A stretch of DNA of 64,000 nucleotides. It comes from MAG-120531 sp038125995 (lineage in GTDB: Bacteria > Bacteroidota > Bacteroidia > Flavobacteriales > Flavobacteriaceae). Of the stretch, positions 1 to 8,259 are shown one piece after another. Where the stretch lies: positions 62,001 to 126,000 of the forward strand of contig JAYPEX010000004.1 in assembly GCA_038125995.1 (NCBI GenBank), in the 5' to 3' direction. Position numbers and translations under genes: made by a program. The notes beneath the pieces are model-generated. The model made no database searches and had not been told where the DNA came from. It saw only the letters and a list, made by a program, of their open reading frames with translations. Within the stretch, counting starts at the first letter, position 1. Each line of letters starts with the position of its first letter.

Positions 1-419
1 TCTTTTACAAAGAAGGATTTCTTAAGGTTATAGGAAAAGGAGATAAAGAACGTTTTATACCTCTAAATAATTATCTCATCAAATGCATGAAAAATTATCA
101 AAAAATGGTTCGACCTCTTTTTCCATTAAAAAAAGAACATTCTGATCTCTTTTTCATCAATAGAAGAGGATCTCAACTAACGAGAGCTATGATTTTTACA
201 ATTATTAGACAATTGTCCTCTGAAATTGGTTTAAATAAGACGATTAGCCCTCATACTTTTAGACATTCTTTTGCAACACATCTATTGGAAAACGGAGCAG
301 ATTTAAGGGCCATTCAACATATGCTTGGACATCAAAGCATTACAACTACTGAGATCTACGTACATATGGATAAAACTCATTTGACGTCAGTATTAAATAT
401 GTATCACCCAAGAAAGTAA
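1..419 (+). CDS. xerD: Tyrosine site-specific recombinase, C-terminal part (XerD-like), cut by the window edge
   Basis: The reading frame is already open at the left edge (first full codon at base 3), so only about 138 C-terminal residues are seen. The catalytic domain of tyrosine recombinases is clear: the VIGKGDKER strand motif, HTFRH (the HxxR box), LGH about 30 residues later, and the nucleophilic tyrosine in TTEIYVHM near the end. These enzymes cut and rejoin DNA; XerC/XerD resolve chromosome dimers at dif. The compact end shortly after the tyrosine and the housekeeping surroundings favour a chromosomal Xer protein over a phage integrase. Choosing XerD rather than XerC is inference, because the N-terminal domain is missing. 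Confidence 0.85.
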   Translation, partial: FYKEGFLKVIGKGDKERFIPLNNYLIKCMKNYQKMVRPLFPLKKEHSDLFFINRRGSQLTRAMIFTIIRQLSSEIGLNKTISPHTFRHSFATHLLENGADLRAIQHMLGHQSITTTEIYVHMDKTHLTSVLNMYHPRK

Positions 420-466
420 TGTTTGAATATTTTTTATAATTTAAAGCTTTTAAAAAGAAACAGACT

Positions 467-1888
467 ATGTATAAAAAATTAACTCTTTTATTATTGTTTA
501 TGAGTAGTATTTCTATTCATGCACAAAGTTCTTCAAAGGCAATAAAGCAATTGGAAGACAACAAAGAAATCTATGCGAATATTGCTCAACAAATTTGGAA
601 TTGGGCTGAAATGGGCTATCTAGAAGAAAAGAGCTCTTCCTTACTTCAAGAAACCTTAACTGCTGAAGGATTTAAAATCACAAAAGGTATTGCAGGTATA
701 CCTACAGCATTTATGGCTGAATACGGATCTTCAGGACCTGTTATTGGAATCTTAGGTGAGTTCGATGCATTACCAGGGTTGTCTCAAAAAGCTATTACCC
801 ATCAAGAATCCGCTGGTGGAAATGCAGGTCATGCTTGTGGTCATCATTTGTTTGGAACAGCATCTACTGCTGCTGCAATTGCAGTTAAAAATTGGCTTAA
901 AGACTCAAAAAAAGAAGGGAGAATCCGATTTTACGGATGTCCAGCCGAAGAAGGTGGATCTGGTAAAGTATATATGACCCGTGAAGGTGTATTTGATGAT
1001 GTTGATGCGGTACTCCATTGGCATCCAGGCAACAATAACAATGCAAATGCAGGTGCTGCACTTGCGAACAAATCTGCAAAATTTAGATTCTACGGAGTAG
1101 CTGCACATGCGGCCGCAGCTCCTGATCAAGGAAAATCAGCTTTAGATGCGGTAGAAGGCATGAATATGATGGTTAATATGCTCAGAGAACACATTCCAGA
1201 TGGATCTCGAATTCATTACGTTATTACTCAAGGTGGTAAAGCTCCAAATGTTGTTCCTAATTTCGCAGAAGTATACTACTATGCCAGAGACAAAAACAGG
1301 GATGTAGTGATGGATATCTTTGAAAAAATTGTCAATGCCGCTAAAGGTGCTGCTATAGGTACTGGTACCACTATGGATTATGAACTCATAGGTGGAACAC
1401 ATGAATTACTTCCAAATTTAACCCTTCAAAAACTAATGCATGACAACTTAGTTAAAGTAGGAGGTTTTCAATATAATGAAGAAGAAAAGGCATTTGCTGA
1501 AGAAATCTCAAAGACTTTAAGTAATCCAAAAGACTTAACTAGCACCAACGAAATTCAGCCCTATAAAGAAGTAGGTAAAGCTGGTGGTTCAACTGATGTT
1601 GGCGATGTAAGCTTTACAGTTCCTACGGCAGGACTAAGTACTGCTACCTGGGTTCCCGGAACACCAGCTCACTCATGGCAAGCTGTAGCTGCTGGAGGAA
1701 TGTCAATCGGTAAAAAAGGAATGATGGTCGCTGCTAAAACCTTGGGAATGACTGCTATTGATATCCTTAAAAACCCTAGAGTTATTGAGAAAGCAAAACA
1801 AGAATTAATGGATCGTAGAGGTGCCGATTTTAAATATATTCCAATGATAGGTAATCGAAAACCAGCACTCGATTACAGAAAACAATAA
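467..1888 (+). CDS. Secreted M20D amidohydrolase (AbgB-like peptidase)
   Basis: A 473-residue protein that starts with a signal peptide (hydrophobic residues 5-18, cleavage near HAQ-S), so it acts outside the cytoplasm. Metal-site features of the M20D/aminobenzoyl-glutamate hydrolase group are visible: GEFDALPGLSQ near residue 97, GHACGHHLFG at about 121-130 with the Cys and His ligands, CPAEEGG near 158 carrying the catalytic Glu, and HWHPG further on. A small dimerisation domain (AHAAAAPDQGKSALDAVE) follows. It should hydrolyse an amide bond in an N-acyl amino acid or a similar small substrate; the substrate cannot be read from sequence. It is monocistronic, with a hairpin terminator after it. 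Confidence 0.85.
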   Translation: MYKKLTLLLLFMSSISIHAQSSSKAIKQLEDNKEIYANIAQQIWNWAEMGYLEEKSSSLLQETLTAEGFKITKGIAGIPTAFMAEYGSSGPVIGILGEFDALPGLSQKAITHQESAGGNAGHACGHHLFGTASTAAAIAVKNWLKDSKKEGRIRFYGCPAEEGGSGKVYMTREGVFDDVDAVLHWHPGNNNNANAGAALANKSAKFRFYGVAAHAAAAPDQGKSALDAVEGMNMMVNMLREHIPDGSRIHYVITQGGKAPNVVPNFAEVYYYARDKNRDVVMDIFEKIVNAAKGAAIGTGTTMDYELIGGTHELLPNLTLQKLMHDNLVKVGGFQYNEEEKAFAEEISKTLSNPKDLTSTNEIQPYKEVGKAGGSTDVGDVSFTVPTAGLSTATWVPGTPAHSWQAVAAGGMSIGKKGMMVAAKTLGMTAIDILKNPRVIEKAKQELMDRRGADFKYIPMIGNRKPALDYRKQ

Positions 1889-1903
1889 GAATTTATTGAT
1901 CAA

Positions 1904-1930
1904 AAAAAAGAGGCCAATGGCCTCTTTTTT
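1904..1930. terminator. Bidirectional intrinsic terminator
   Basis: GAGGCC, a three-base loop and GGCCTC form a perfect stem at 1910-1924, with a run of A before it and a run of T after it. It therefore works as an intrinsic terminator on both strands. It lies between the convergent M20D amidohydrolase and acyltransferase genes. Confidence 0.85.
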
Positions 1931-1947
1931 AATTCTTCAATTTAAAA

Positions 1948-2790
1948 TTAATTGTTGTTGTCTTCTTTCTCCTCACTACTATCTTTATCCAAATCGTAAT
2001 GCCTCAGTTTGTTTTCTTCTTCAATCTCAGCAATTTGTTCTTTGGTGAGTACCTTCAAAAATGAAGGATGCTGTTCAATCGCAAATTCGATTTTTTCTAC
2101 TATTTCATCGATAGATTCATTTTCATAATCAATATCGAGGGGCTGTTTAATCACCATTGACTGAAGAATCCCCTTCTTTTTTATGCGAAGTCCTTTTTTG
2201 TCAAAAGAACGTCTAAATCCATCGATAACAATAGGAATTACAATAGGTTGATATCGTTTAATGATATGTGCAGTTCCTTTTCGAATTGGTTTCCAAGGAG
2301 TTGTCGTTCCCTGAGGAAAGGTAATAACCCAACCGTCTTCTAAAGCCTTTCCAATATTGGTAATATCACTCAATTTTACCTGTCTATTGACATCTTGACC
2401 TGCAGCCCTCCAAGTTCTATCAATACTAACGGATCCAGCATAAGCAAGTACTTTAGCAATAAAGCTTCCTTTCATTGTTTCTTTCGCAGCAACATAGTAT
2501 ATATTGAGCTTGGGATTCCACAAATACCCAACATTCTTAATGGAATCTATACGCCCCTTTAAACTAGCATTAAAAACGTGGTACATCGCAACAACGTCAG
2601 CAAAGTAAGTTTGATGATTTGAAACAAACAACACTTTTTTATCTGGCAAATCCCTAATTATTTCTGATCCCTCTATTTTGAGTTCATTAAATCGTTTGTA
2701 TCTCGAATGCGTTAAGATTCCTAAATAGCGAATCAACATTTTTTTTAGATAGAGATAATGACCAAATGGATTTTTCTTGAATATTGACAT
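1948..2790 (-). CDS. 1-acyl-sn-glycerol-3-phosphate acyltransferase family protein (PlsC-like)
   Basis: A 280-residue protein of the PlsC/LPLAT fold, which transfers acyl chains to lysophospholipids at the inner membrane. The histidine box reads NHQTYFAD (His at about 59 from this start), and the phosphate-binding box reads FPQGTTTP in place of the usual FPEGTRS. The spacing is HX5D rather than the textbook HX4D, so the acceptor may differ from lysophosphatidate. The tail is very acidic and ends in several Asn. I start at the ATG at 2790, because the longer frame begins only with TTG at 2808. It lies 34 bases downstream of the Nudix gene on the same strand, so the two are probably co-transcribed. 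Confidence 0.8.
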   Translation of the reverse strand: MSIFKKNPFGHYLYLKKMLIRYLGILTHSRYKRFNELKIEGSEIIRDLPDKKVLFVSNHQTYFADVVAMYHVFNASLKGRIDSIKNVGYLWNPKLNIYYVAAKETMKGSFIAKVLAYAGSVSIDRTWRAAGQDVNRQVKLSDITNIGKALEDGWVITFPQGTTTPWKPIRKGTAHIIKRYQPIVIPIVIDGFRRSFDKKGLRIKKKGILQSMVIKQPLDIDYENESIDEIVEKIEFAIEQHPSFLKVLTKEQIAEIEEENKLRHYDLDKDSSEEKEDNNN

Positions 2791-2824
2791 AAGGCGCAAT
2801 TTAATCAATTATTGGAAATAATTC

Positions 2825-3469
2825 TCAAATGATTTGTTTTATCAAATAGCGTATTTCTCCAAGCATCATTGCTGTAGCACCCCATATCATATGGTTTTGA
2901 TAATTAAATACTGGAAAATCTACCTCGGTGAGATATGAGTTTGAAATTTTATGTGTGCAAATATTTTTATCATCTAAGAAATAAGTCATAGGTATTTCCA
3001 AAATAGAATCTACTTCTTCTTCTTGTATTTTAAATTCAGGCTTCTGTTGACTTAGTGCTAAAAAAGGGTGTACTAAAAAGTTGGATGGTGGAATATAAAG
3101 TTGACTCAATTTTAAAATTTTATCGATTTCATTTTTCTGAATTCCCACCTCCTCCTCTGCTTCTCTTATGGCTGTATGCATCAATGAAGTATCTTTTTCT
3201 TCGACTCTTCCTCCTGGAAATCCTATTTGTGCGGAATGAACATCTCCATCGATAGCTTTTCTTTTGATCAATAAAAGATTGGTTTTGCGATGAATATCAG
3301 GATAACACAGCGCCAATACAGCAGCTTTTTTGACTTTTTTTACTTCAAAGTTTTCACTAGCCATCTGAATTGCCCTTATTTTTGAAGTCATAGAAAAGTG
3401 TGCCTGTTTTCCTGGCAAAGCTAATTTTTCTATTTTTGAAAATACAGATGTAAAATGATCAAAATCCAT
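2825..3469 (-). CDS. Nudix hydrolase, CoA pyrophosphatase type
   Basis: About 214 residues. The sequence HSAQIGFPGG followed by RVEEKD and REAEEEVGI is the combined CoA-pyrophosphatase (NudL/UPF0035) and Nudix signature, with Asp in the position where generic Nudix boxes carry the first Glu, as in that subfamily. Such enzymes split CoA or acyl-CoA into 3',5'-ADP and phosphopantetheine. Its operon partner is an acyltransferase, which fits CoA or acyl turnover. Two in-frame ATGs exist, at 3478 and 3469. I prefer 3469, because the protein then begins MDFDHF. This ATG lies back to back with the start of the cyclophilin gene on the other strand. Confidence 0.85.
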   Translation of the reverse strand: MDFDHFTSVFSKIEKLALPGKQAHFSMTSKIRAIQMASENFEVKKVKKAAVLALCYPDIHRKTNLLLIKRKAIDGDVHSAQIGFPGGRVEEKDTSLMHTAIREAEEEVGIQKNEIDKILKLSQLYIPPSNFLVHPFLALSQQKPEFKIQEEEVDSILEIPMTYFLDDKNICTHKISNSYLTEVDFPVFNYQNHMIWGATAMMLGEIRYLIKQII

Positions 3470-4223
3470 GCAACACATTTATAAAATAAGGTATTGTCTC
3501 ATCACTTTACTGTTTTTGACTTCTTGTAATCAGAATTCCAATACTGAAATTAAATATAGTTCAAATTCCAGCAGGAATCAAATCAAAGACCGTGTTGAAT
3601 CATCTAAAACTGTTCAACTTTCTCAATCAAAAGAAAAGAAAAAAGAGGAATCGAATAACGTATCGAACGATGACTTTGTGCTCGATGAGGAGAATGCAAT
3701 TGCTTTTTTCTTTGAATACAGCAAAACTCTAAAGGAAACTAAAGTGAAATTAGAAACAAACTTTGGAGATATTACCATTGAACTATTTGACAATGTTCCC
3801 TATCATAAAGCAAATTTTATCTACTTGACTAAGAAAGGTTATTTTAACAACACCTATTTTCACCGTATCGTTCATGGCTTTATCATACAGGGGGGAAATG
3901 CTGATATTCCTGAGGTCTCACAAAAGAGAAGAGCCATTGGTCGTTACTTACTACCACCAGATACTCGAAAGGGTCACAAACACCATAGAGGAGTCGTATC
4001 GATGCCTAGTAGTGATATTGACAACCCCCATAAACTCGCTTCTCCCTTCGAGTTCTTTATTGTGGTGACCAAACCTGGCTCCTACCACTTAGACGGTGGT
4101 TATACACCATTTGGACAAGTCATTGAAGGCATGGATATCGTCGATCAAATCAACGCTCAAGAAGTTGACAGTGGTGATTGGCCTATGAGAAATATCGTTA
4201 TTAAAAAGGCTACTGCCTTTTAG
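3468..4223 (+). CDS. Cyclophilin-type peptidyl-prolyl isomerase, lipoprotein
   Basis: A 251-residue protein with a lipoprotein signal: hydrophobic residues 9-17 followed by LTSC, with Cys20 as the lipidation site. Residues 20-85 are a Ser/Lys/Glu-rich linker. The cyclophilin domain follows: FHRIVHGFIIQGG contains the catalytic Arg, FEFFIVV replaces the usual SQFFI, and GYTPFGQVIEGMDIVDQI closes the fold. It should catalyse proline isomerisation of envelope proteins, anchored in a membrane. The insertion around RKGHKHHRG is larger than in minimal cyclophilins and resembles Bacteroidota periplasmic isomerases. Its 3' end overlaps the convergent oxidoreductase gene by four bases. Confidence 0.9.
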   Translation: MQHIYKIRYCLITLLFLTSCNQNSNTEIKYSSNSSRNQIKDRVESSKTVQLSQSKEKKKEESNNVSNDDFVLDEENAIAFFFEYSKTLKETKVKLETNFGDITIELFDNVPYHKANFIYLTKKGYFNNTYFHRIVHGFIIQGGNADIPEVSQKRRAIGRYLLPPDTRKGHKHHRGVVSMPSSDIDNPHKLASPFEFFIVVTKPGSYHLDGGYTPFGQVIEGMDIVDQINAQEVDSGDWPMRNIVIKKATAF

Positions 4224-5161
4224 AGCGTACTCTTTAATTGAATATAAGCTTCTTTGTATTCAGAAATCAACCTTTTAAACTGCTCCTCAACCGATTGAAT
4301 TTGATCTATAGAAGAAGCAACCTGTCCCACCTCGAGTTCTCCACCGCTAAGATCTCCTTCAAAAATTCCCATTTTAGATCTCCCTTTTGAAAGTTTTGCT
4401 CTTAATTCCTCTACTGATGCATGCCTAGCATAAAGTTCTATGAGTTCCTTGTAGAATTGATTCTTAGCGATTCGAACAGGAGTCAGTTCTTTAAGAGTTA
4501 AGCTAGTTTCTCCTTGTTGGAGCCTAGTCAGATATTCTTTGTAATTATCGTGTGCACTAGATTCTTTTGACATTAAGAAAAGAGTACCTATTTGTACTCC
4601 GTGAGCTCCTAAAGCCATTGAGGCTAATATGGCGTTACCAGATGCGATACCACCAGCAGCAATGACAGGAATAGATAATGTCTTTACAATTTCTGGTAAC
4701 AATACAAGAGTGGTAGTTTCTTCTTTAGAATTGTGACCCCCTGCTTCAAAACCTTCAGCAACAACAGCGTCTACGCCCGCAGACTGTGCTTTTAAGGCTT
4801 GTTTATTGCTTCCAATTACATGAACTACTTTAATTCCCTTTTCTTTGAGATACGAAGTATAGGTCATGGGATTACCGGCAGAAGTAAATACAATCGATAC
4901 CTTGTTCTTTAAAATGACTTCTAACTGCTCTTCAACCCTGGAATACAAGAGCGGAATATTGACACCAAAAGGTTGATCAGTGGCTTTTTGACACTTTTGT
5001 ATATGTTCTTCTAAAAGTTCAGCCGACATTGATCCAGCACCGATCAATCCAAGACCTCCAGCATTGGATACCGCTGAAGCTAATCGCCAACCACTGGTCC
5101 AAACCATTCCTCCTTGAACAATGGGATATTGAATATTAAATAAGTTACAAATGGAGTTCAT
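4220..5161 (-). CDS. FMN-dependent nitronate monooxygenase / FabK-like oxidoreductase
   Basis: A 313-residue TIM-barrel flavoprotein of the 2-nitropropane dioxygenase family. Seen: YPIVQGGM at the N-terminus (FMN site), AGGLGLIGAG, VVAEGFEAGGHNS with the active-site His, PVIAAGGI and the phosphate-binding GAHGVQIGTLF. The family includes nitronate monooxygenases and FabK enoyl-ACP reductases, which cannot be separated safely here. The C-terminal part after about residue 230 is helical and less conserved. Only two bases separate it from the mnmA stop upstream, so the two form an operon, although no functional link is obvious. Confidence 0.8.
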   Translation of the reverse strand: MNSICNLFNIQYPIVQGGMVWTSGWRLASAVSNAGGLGLIGAGSMSAELLEEHIQKCQKATDQPFGVNIPLLYSRVEEQLEVILKNKVSIVFTSAGNPMTYTSYLKEKGIKVVHVIGSNKQALKAQSAGVDAVVAEGFEAGGHNSKEETTTLVLLPEIVKTLSIPVIAAGGIASGNAILASMALGAHGVQIGTLFLMSKESSAHDNYKEYLTRLQQGETSLTLKELTPVRIAKNQFYKELIELYARHASVEELRAKLSKGRSKMGIFEGDLSGGELEVGQVASSIDQIQSVEEQFKRLISEYKEAYIQLKSTL

Positions 5162-5163
5162 AA

Positions 5164-6354
5164 CTAATTGATTACTCCTGAAGCAATTAATTCTTCGCCT
5201 AGATAGACAGCTGCAAACTGTCCTTCTGTGATCGCCGATTGTGGCTCATCAAAACTCAGATAAGAAGCCTTATCAAAACTGTAGAGCGTTGCCTTTTGCA
5301 GGGGTTGTCTATAGCGGATACGAGCCATCACTTCCAAAGACTCTCCCACTTTGAGCATCAAATCCTTTCGTACCCAATGCATTTCAGAGGCATCAATTTT
5401 TAAAGCTAATCGATAGAGTCCAGGATGAGATTTTCCCTGACCCGTATATATGATATTTTCTTTGACATCAGTTGCGATTACAAAAAGTGGTTCTGAAGTT
5501 CCTCCCACATTCAATCCTTTGCGCTGACCAACTGTAAAGAAATGAGCACCAATGTGTTCTCCTACGATTTTCCCATCTGTCAACCCATATGAAAAAGCCT
5601 TGGAAGCCTGTTCTAATTTTTCTTCTTTAGATTCAAATGAAGTTAGTTTGAGATTGTATACATCAAAATCAGCTGGAATTTCAACAATGAACCCTTTTTT
5701 TTGCTCGAGTTGTTGTTGTAAAAAATCAGGAAGACGAACTTTTCCGATAAAACACAATCCTTGAGAATCTTTTTTCTCTGCTGTTATCAAATCCTGTTCA
5801 GCTGCAATTGCTCTAACTTCAGGCTTTAATAATTCACCTATTGGGAAAAGCGTTTTTGAAAGTTGTTCTTGTGATAATTGACATAGAAAATACGATTGAT
5901 CTTTGTTGGGATCTTTTCCAGCTAACAATTGATAATGTGTAGTTCCATGTAGATCATTAAGCTCTCCTTTTCTACAATAGTGACCCGTTGCCACATAATC
6001 TGCTCCTAAGCTCAATGCGATGTCCATAAATACATCGAACTTAATCTCTCGATTACAGAGTACATCTGGGTTGGGAGTTCTTCCTCTTTCGTATTCAGCA
6101 AACATATAATCGACAATACGCTCTTTGTATTGCTCGCTCAAATCGACTGTCTGAAATGGAATACCTAGTTTTTCAGCAACTAGAAGAGCATCATTACTGT
6201 CTTCAAGCCATGGGCATTCATCTGATATAGTCACAGAATCATCGTGCCAATTTTTCATAAAAAGCCCTATGACCTCATATCCCTGTTGTTTTAAGAGATA
6301 GGCTGCTACACTGGAATCAACTCCTCCGGATAAACCAACGACAACTTTTTTCAT
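5164..6354 (-). CDS. mnmA: tRNA-specific 2-thiouridylase MnmA
   Basis: MnmA puts sulfur on uridine 34 of the wobble position in tRNAs for Lys, Glu and Gln. The 396-residue protein has the PP-loop SGGVDSS at residues 9-15, GLFMKNW, the catalytic Cys100 in PDVLCNREIKF, the second active Cys201 in QGLCFIGK, and the C-terminal beta-barrel domain (FAAVYLGEELIASGVI at the end). Length is normal for the Bacteroidota (slightly over 390). It starts at the only good ATG, 14 bases after an exact -7 promoter element, and leads an operon with the flavoprotein gene. Confidence 0.95.
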   Translation of the reverse strand: MKKVVVGLSGGVDSSVAAYLLKQQGYEVIGLFMKNWHDDSVTISDECPWLEDSNDALLVAEKLGIPFQTVDLSEQYKERIVDYMFAEYERGRTPNPDVLCNREIKFDVFMDIALSLGADYVATGHYCRKGELNDLHGTTHYQLLAGKDPNKDQSYFLCQLSQEQLSKTLFPIGELLKPEVRAIAAEQDLITAEKKDSQGLCFIGKVRLPDFLQQQLEQKKGFIVEIPADFDVYNLKLTSFESKEEKLEQASKAFSYGLTDGKIVGEHIGAHFFTVGQRKGLNVGGTSEPLFVIATDVKENIIYTGQGKSHPGLYRLALKIDASEMHWVRKDLMLKVGESLEVMARIRYRQPLQKATLYSFDKASYLSFDEPQSAITEGQFAAVYLGEELIASGVIN

Positions 6355-6367
6355 CTTGAATAAAAGA

Positions 6368-6375
6368 CAAAATTA
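6368..6375 (-). promoter_or_regulatory. -7 promoter element of mnmA
   Basis: Read on the minus strand this is TAATTTTG, an exact TAnnTTTG, the -7 element used by the primary sigma factor of the Bacteroidota. It ends 14 bases before the mnmA ATG, implying a leader of roughly ten bases. No clear TTTG -33 element stands 17-21 bases upstream. Confidence 0.55.
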
Positions 6376-6401
6376 CTATAAATAAAAAACAACTGAATTG
6401 A

Positions 6402-8225
6402 TTACCTAGCCTTCTTTTGTTGCTCAGCTTGTTCCATCATTTCTTTCATGCGTTCTTGAAACTTGCTCTTTTTCTTAGGTTTTAGTTTGTTTTCTTGAAT
6501 TCTCGCATGGATCTTATCCTCATCAATGATGTAATTTTTAATCACCAACATGATAAGGATGGTAATAAGGTTCGACACAAAGTAATACAAACTCAATCCA
6601 CTTGCATAGGAGTTAAAGAAAAACAACATCATTACAGGAGATAAATACAATATGAATTTCATATTAGGCATTCCTGGTTGTGTTGGCATATTTTGACCTG
6701 TAGTCATTTTCATATAAAAGAAAATTGCAACAGATGCTAAAAGTGGAAACAAACTCACGTGATCACCATAGAATGGAATCTCAAACGGCAATTGCATTAC
6801 CGTATCGTAGGAAGATAAATCTTCAGCCCATAAGAATGATTTTTGTCTGAGTACAAAAGCGGATGGAAAGAACATAAAGAGGGCGTAGAAAATAGGCATC
6901 TGTAATAGTGCTGGAACACAACCACTCATCGGATTGACTCCCGCCTTAGAATACAGCGCCATCGTTTCTTGTTGCTTTTTCATCGCATTGTCCTTGTATT
7001 TCTCATTGATTTCATCTATCTCAGGTCGCAATACTTTCATTTTTGCCTGAGACAAATAAGACTTATAGGTCACGGGCGACATGAGTAAACGAACTAGAAT
7101 GGTCATCACAATAATGGCGATACCAAAAGGTAAGAATGAACTTAAAAAGGTGTAAACCGGTGTAAACACATAGCGATTTAACCATCCGAAAATCCCCCAT
7201 CCAAATGGAATTGCAGATTCTAGTTCTAAGTTTTCATACTGCGACAATACCTTTACATCGGTAGGACCAAAGAACCACCGAAATTGATTTGAAAATTCAT
7301 TAGCTGTATAAGATAGCTCAGTTATAGCGCTAAAACGTTTTAGAAATAACGCATCTTCTGATTCTTCATCAGAAAGAGTTTCTGATGTGAAACTCACTTT
7401 ATCAAAATTGTTTTGAGGGATTAAAATACTGCTAAAGAAGTGTTGTTTATATGAAATCCATTGAACATCCTCTCCTACTTCATCATCAGACCCTCCTTGT
7501 GATAATTTACCAACTTTATCAGTTTCATATCTGTAAACAGTTCTGGTGTATCTATTTTCGTACATCACACTTTTAGAGTGACGAAGCGCATCTATAGACC
7601 AATTTAATTTTGGAATATTCGATGGATTGATCAAAGGAGCAACACCCTGTGAGCGCACAGCAAAATCAACCATATAATCTTCATTATTTAATGAATATAC
7701 AAATTCTATGTATTGATTATCAGATACTTTTGATTGTAAAGTAAGTGCTGAATCTGATGAGGATACCAATTCAAATAACAAATCAGCAGTGTGAATAATT
7801 CTGTTTTCACGATCTGTAAATTCAATATCAAATTTAGAGTTATCATCTTTGATTAAATAAACAGGCTCCCCTTTAAAAGTATTAAAATCATTAAGTTGAA
7901 CTGATTGGAGTTGGCCTCCCTTATGACTTACTTTTAAACTGAGTTTATCGTTGGAGAGTTCTGAAACAGAAGCAGATGATCCGGCTAATTTAAAAGCGCC
8001 TAATCGCTGTCCTTCTTGAATTGTATCAACAGAAGCTGGGGTTATATTCGAATAGGCTACAGTTGTATTCTCTTTTTCTTTTGACTTTAGTTCTAGTTGT
8101 TCTTGTTGCTTTTGTGCAGCGAGTTCTTCAGCAGAAGGTTGATTGATATAAAACATATAGATCAGTATCCCAAAAATGAGAACAAAACCTACAATCGAAT
8201 TGACGTCTAATTTTTTTTCTTCCAT
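6402..8225 (-). CDS. yidC: Membrane protein insertase YidC
   Basis: YidC inserts and folds inner-membrane proteins, alone or with SecYEG. The 607-residue protein has an N-terminal anchor (residues 9-26), a large periplasmic domain to about residue 340, and the conserved five-helix core: FLPFGIAIIVMTILVRLLM with its essential Arg, the cytoplasmic hairpin rich in Lys/Glu, MSGCVPALLQMPIFYALF, and the last helices before a basic tail (KLKPKKKSKFQERMKE). The tail probably contacts the ribosome. It follows pyrG by 34 bases on the same strand, an arrangement often seen in flavobacteria. Confidence 0.97.
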   Translation of the reverse strand: MEEKKLDVNSIVGFVLIFGILIYMFYINQPSAEELAAQKQQEQLELKSKEKENTTVAYSNITPASVDTIQEGQRLGAFKLAGSSASVSELSNDKLSLKVSHKGGQLQSVQLNDFNTFKGEPVYLIKDDNSKFDIEFTDRENRIIHTADLLFELVSSSDSALTLQSKVSDNQYIEFVYSLNNEDYMVDFAVRSQGVAPLINPSNIPKLNWSIDALRHSKSVMYENRYTRTVYRYETDKVGKLSQGGSDDEVGEDVQWISYKQHFFSSILIPQNNFDKVSFTSETLSDEESEDALFLKRFSAITELSYTANEFSNQFRWFFGPTDVKVLSQYENLELESAIPFGWGIFGWLNRYVFTPVYTFLSSFLPFGIAIIVMTILVRLLMSPVTYKSYLSQAKMKVLRPEIDEINEKYKDNAMKKQQETMALYSKAGVNPMSGCVPALLQMPIFYALFMFFPSAFVLRQKSFLWAEDLSSYDTVMQLPFEIPFYGDHVSLFPLLASVAIFFYMKMTTGQNMPTQPGMPNMKFILYLSPVMMLFFFNSYASGLSLYYFVSNLITILIMLVIKNYIIDEDKIHARIQENKLKPKKKSKFQERMKEMMEQAEQQKKAR

Positions 8226-8259
8226 AACATATATTCAATCAGTGAATGACAATTAAATC

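Noticed and set aside
1..419. The recombinase at the left edge as an integrase of a mobile island
   Set aside because: The neighbours are housekeeping genes, no attachment site or tRNA gene is seen, and the C-terminus looks like Xer. The missing N-terminus keeps a small doubt.
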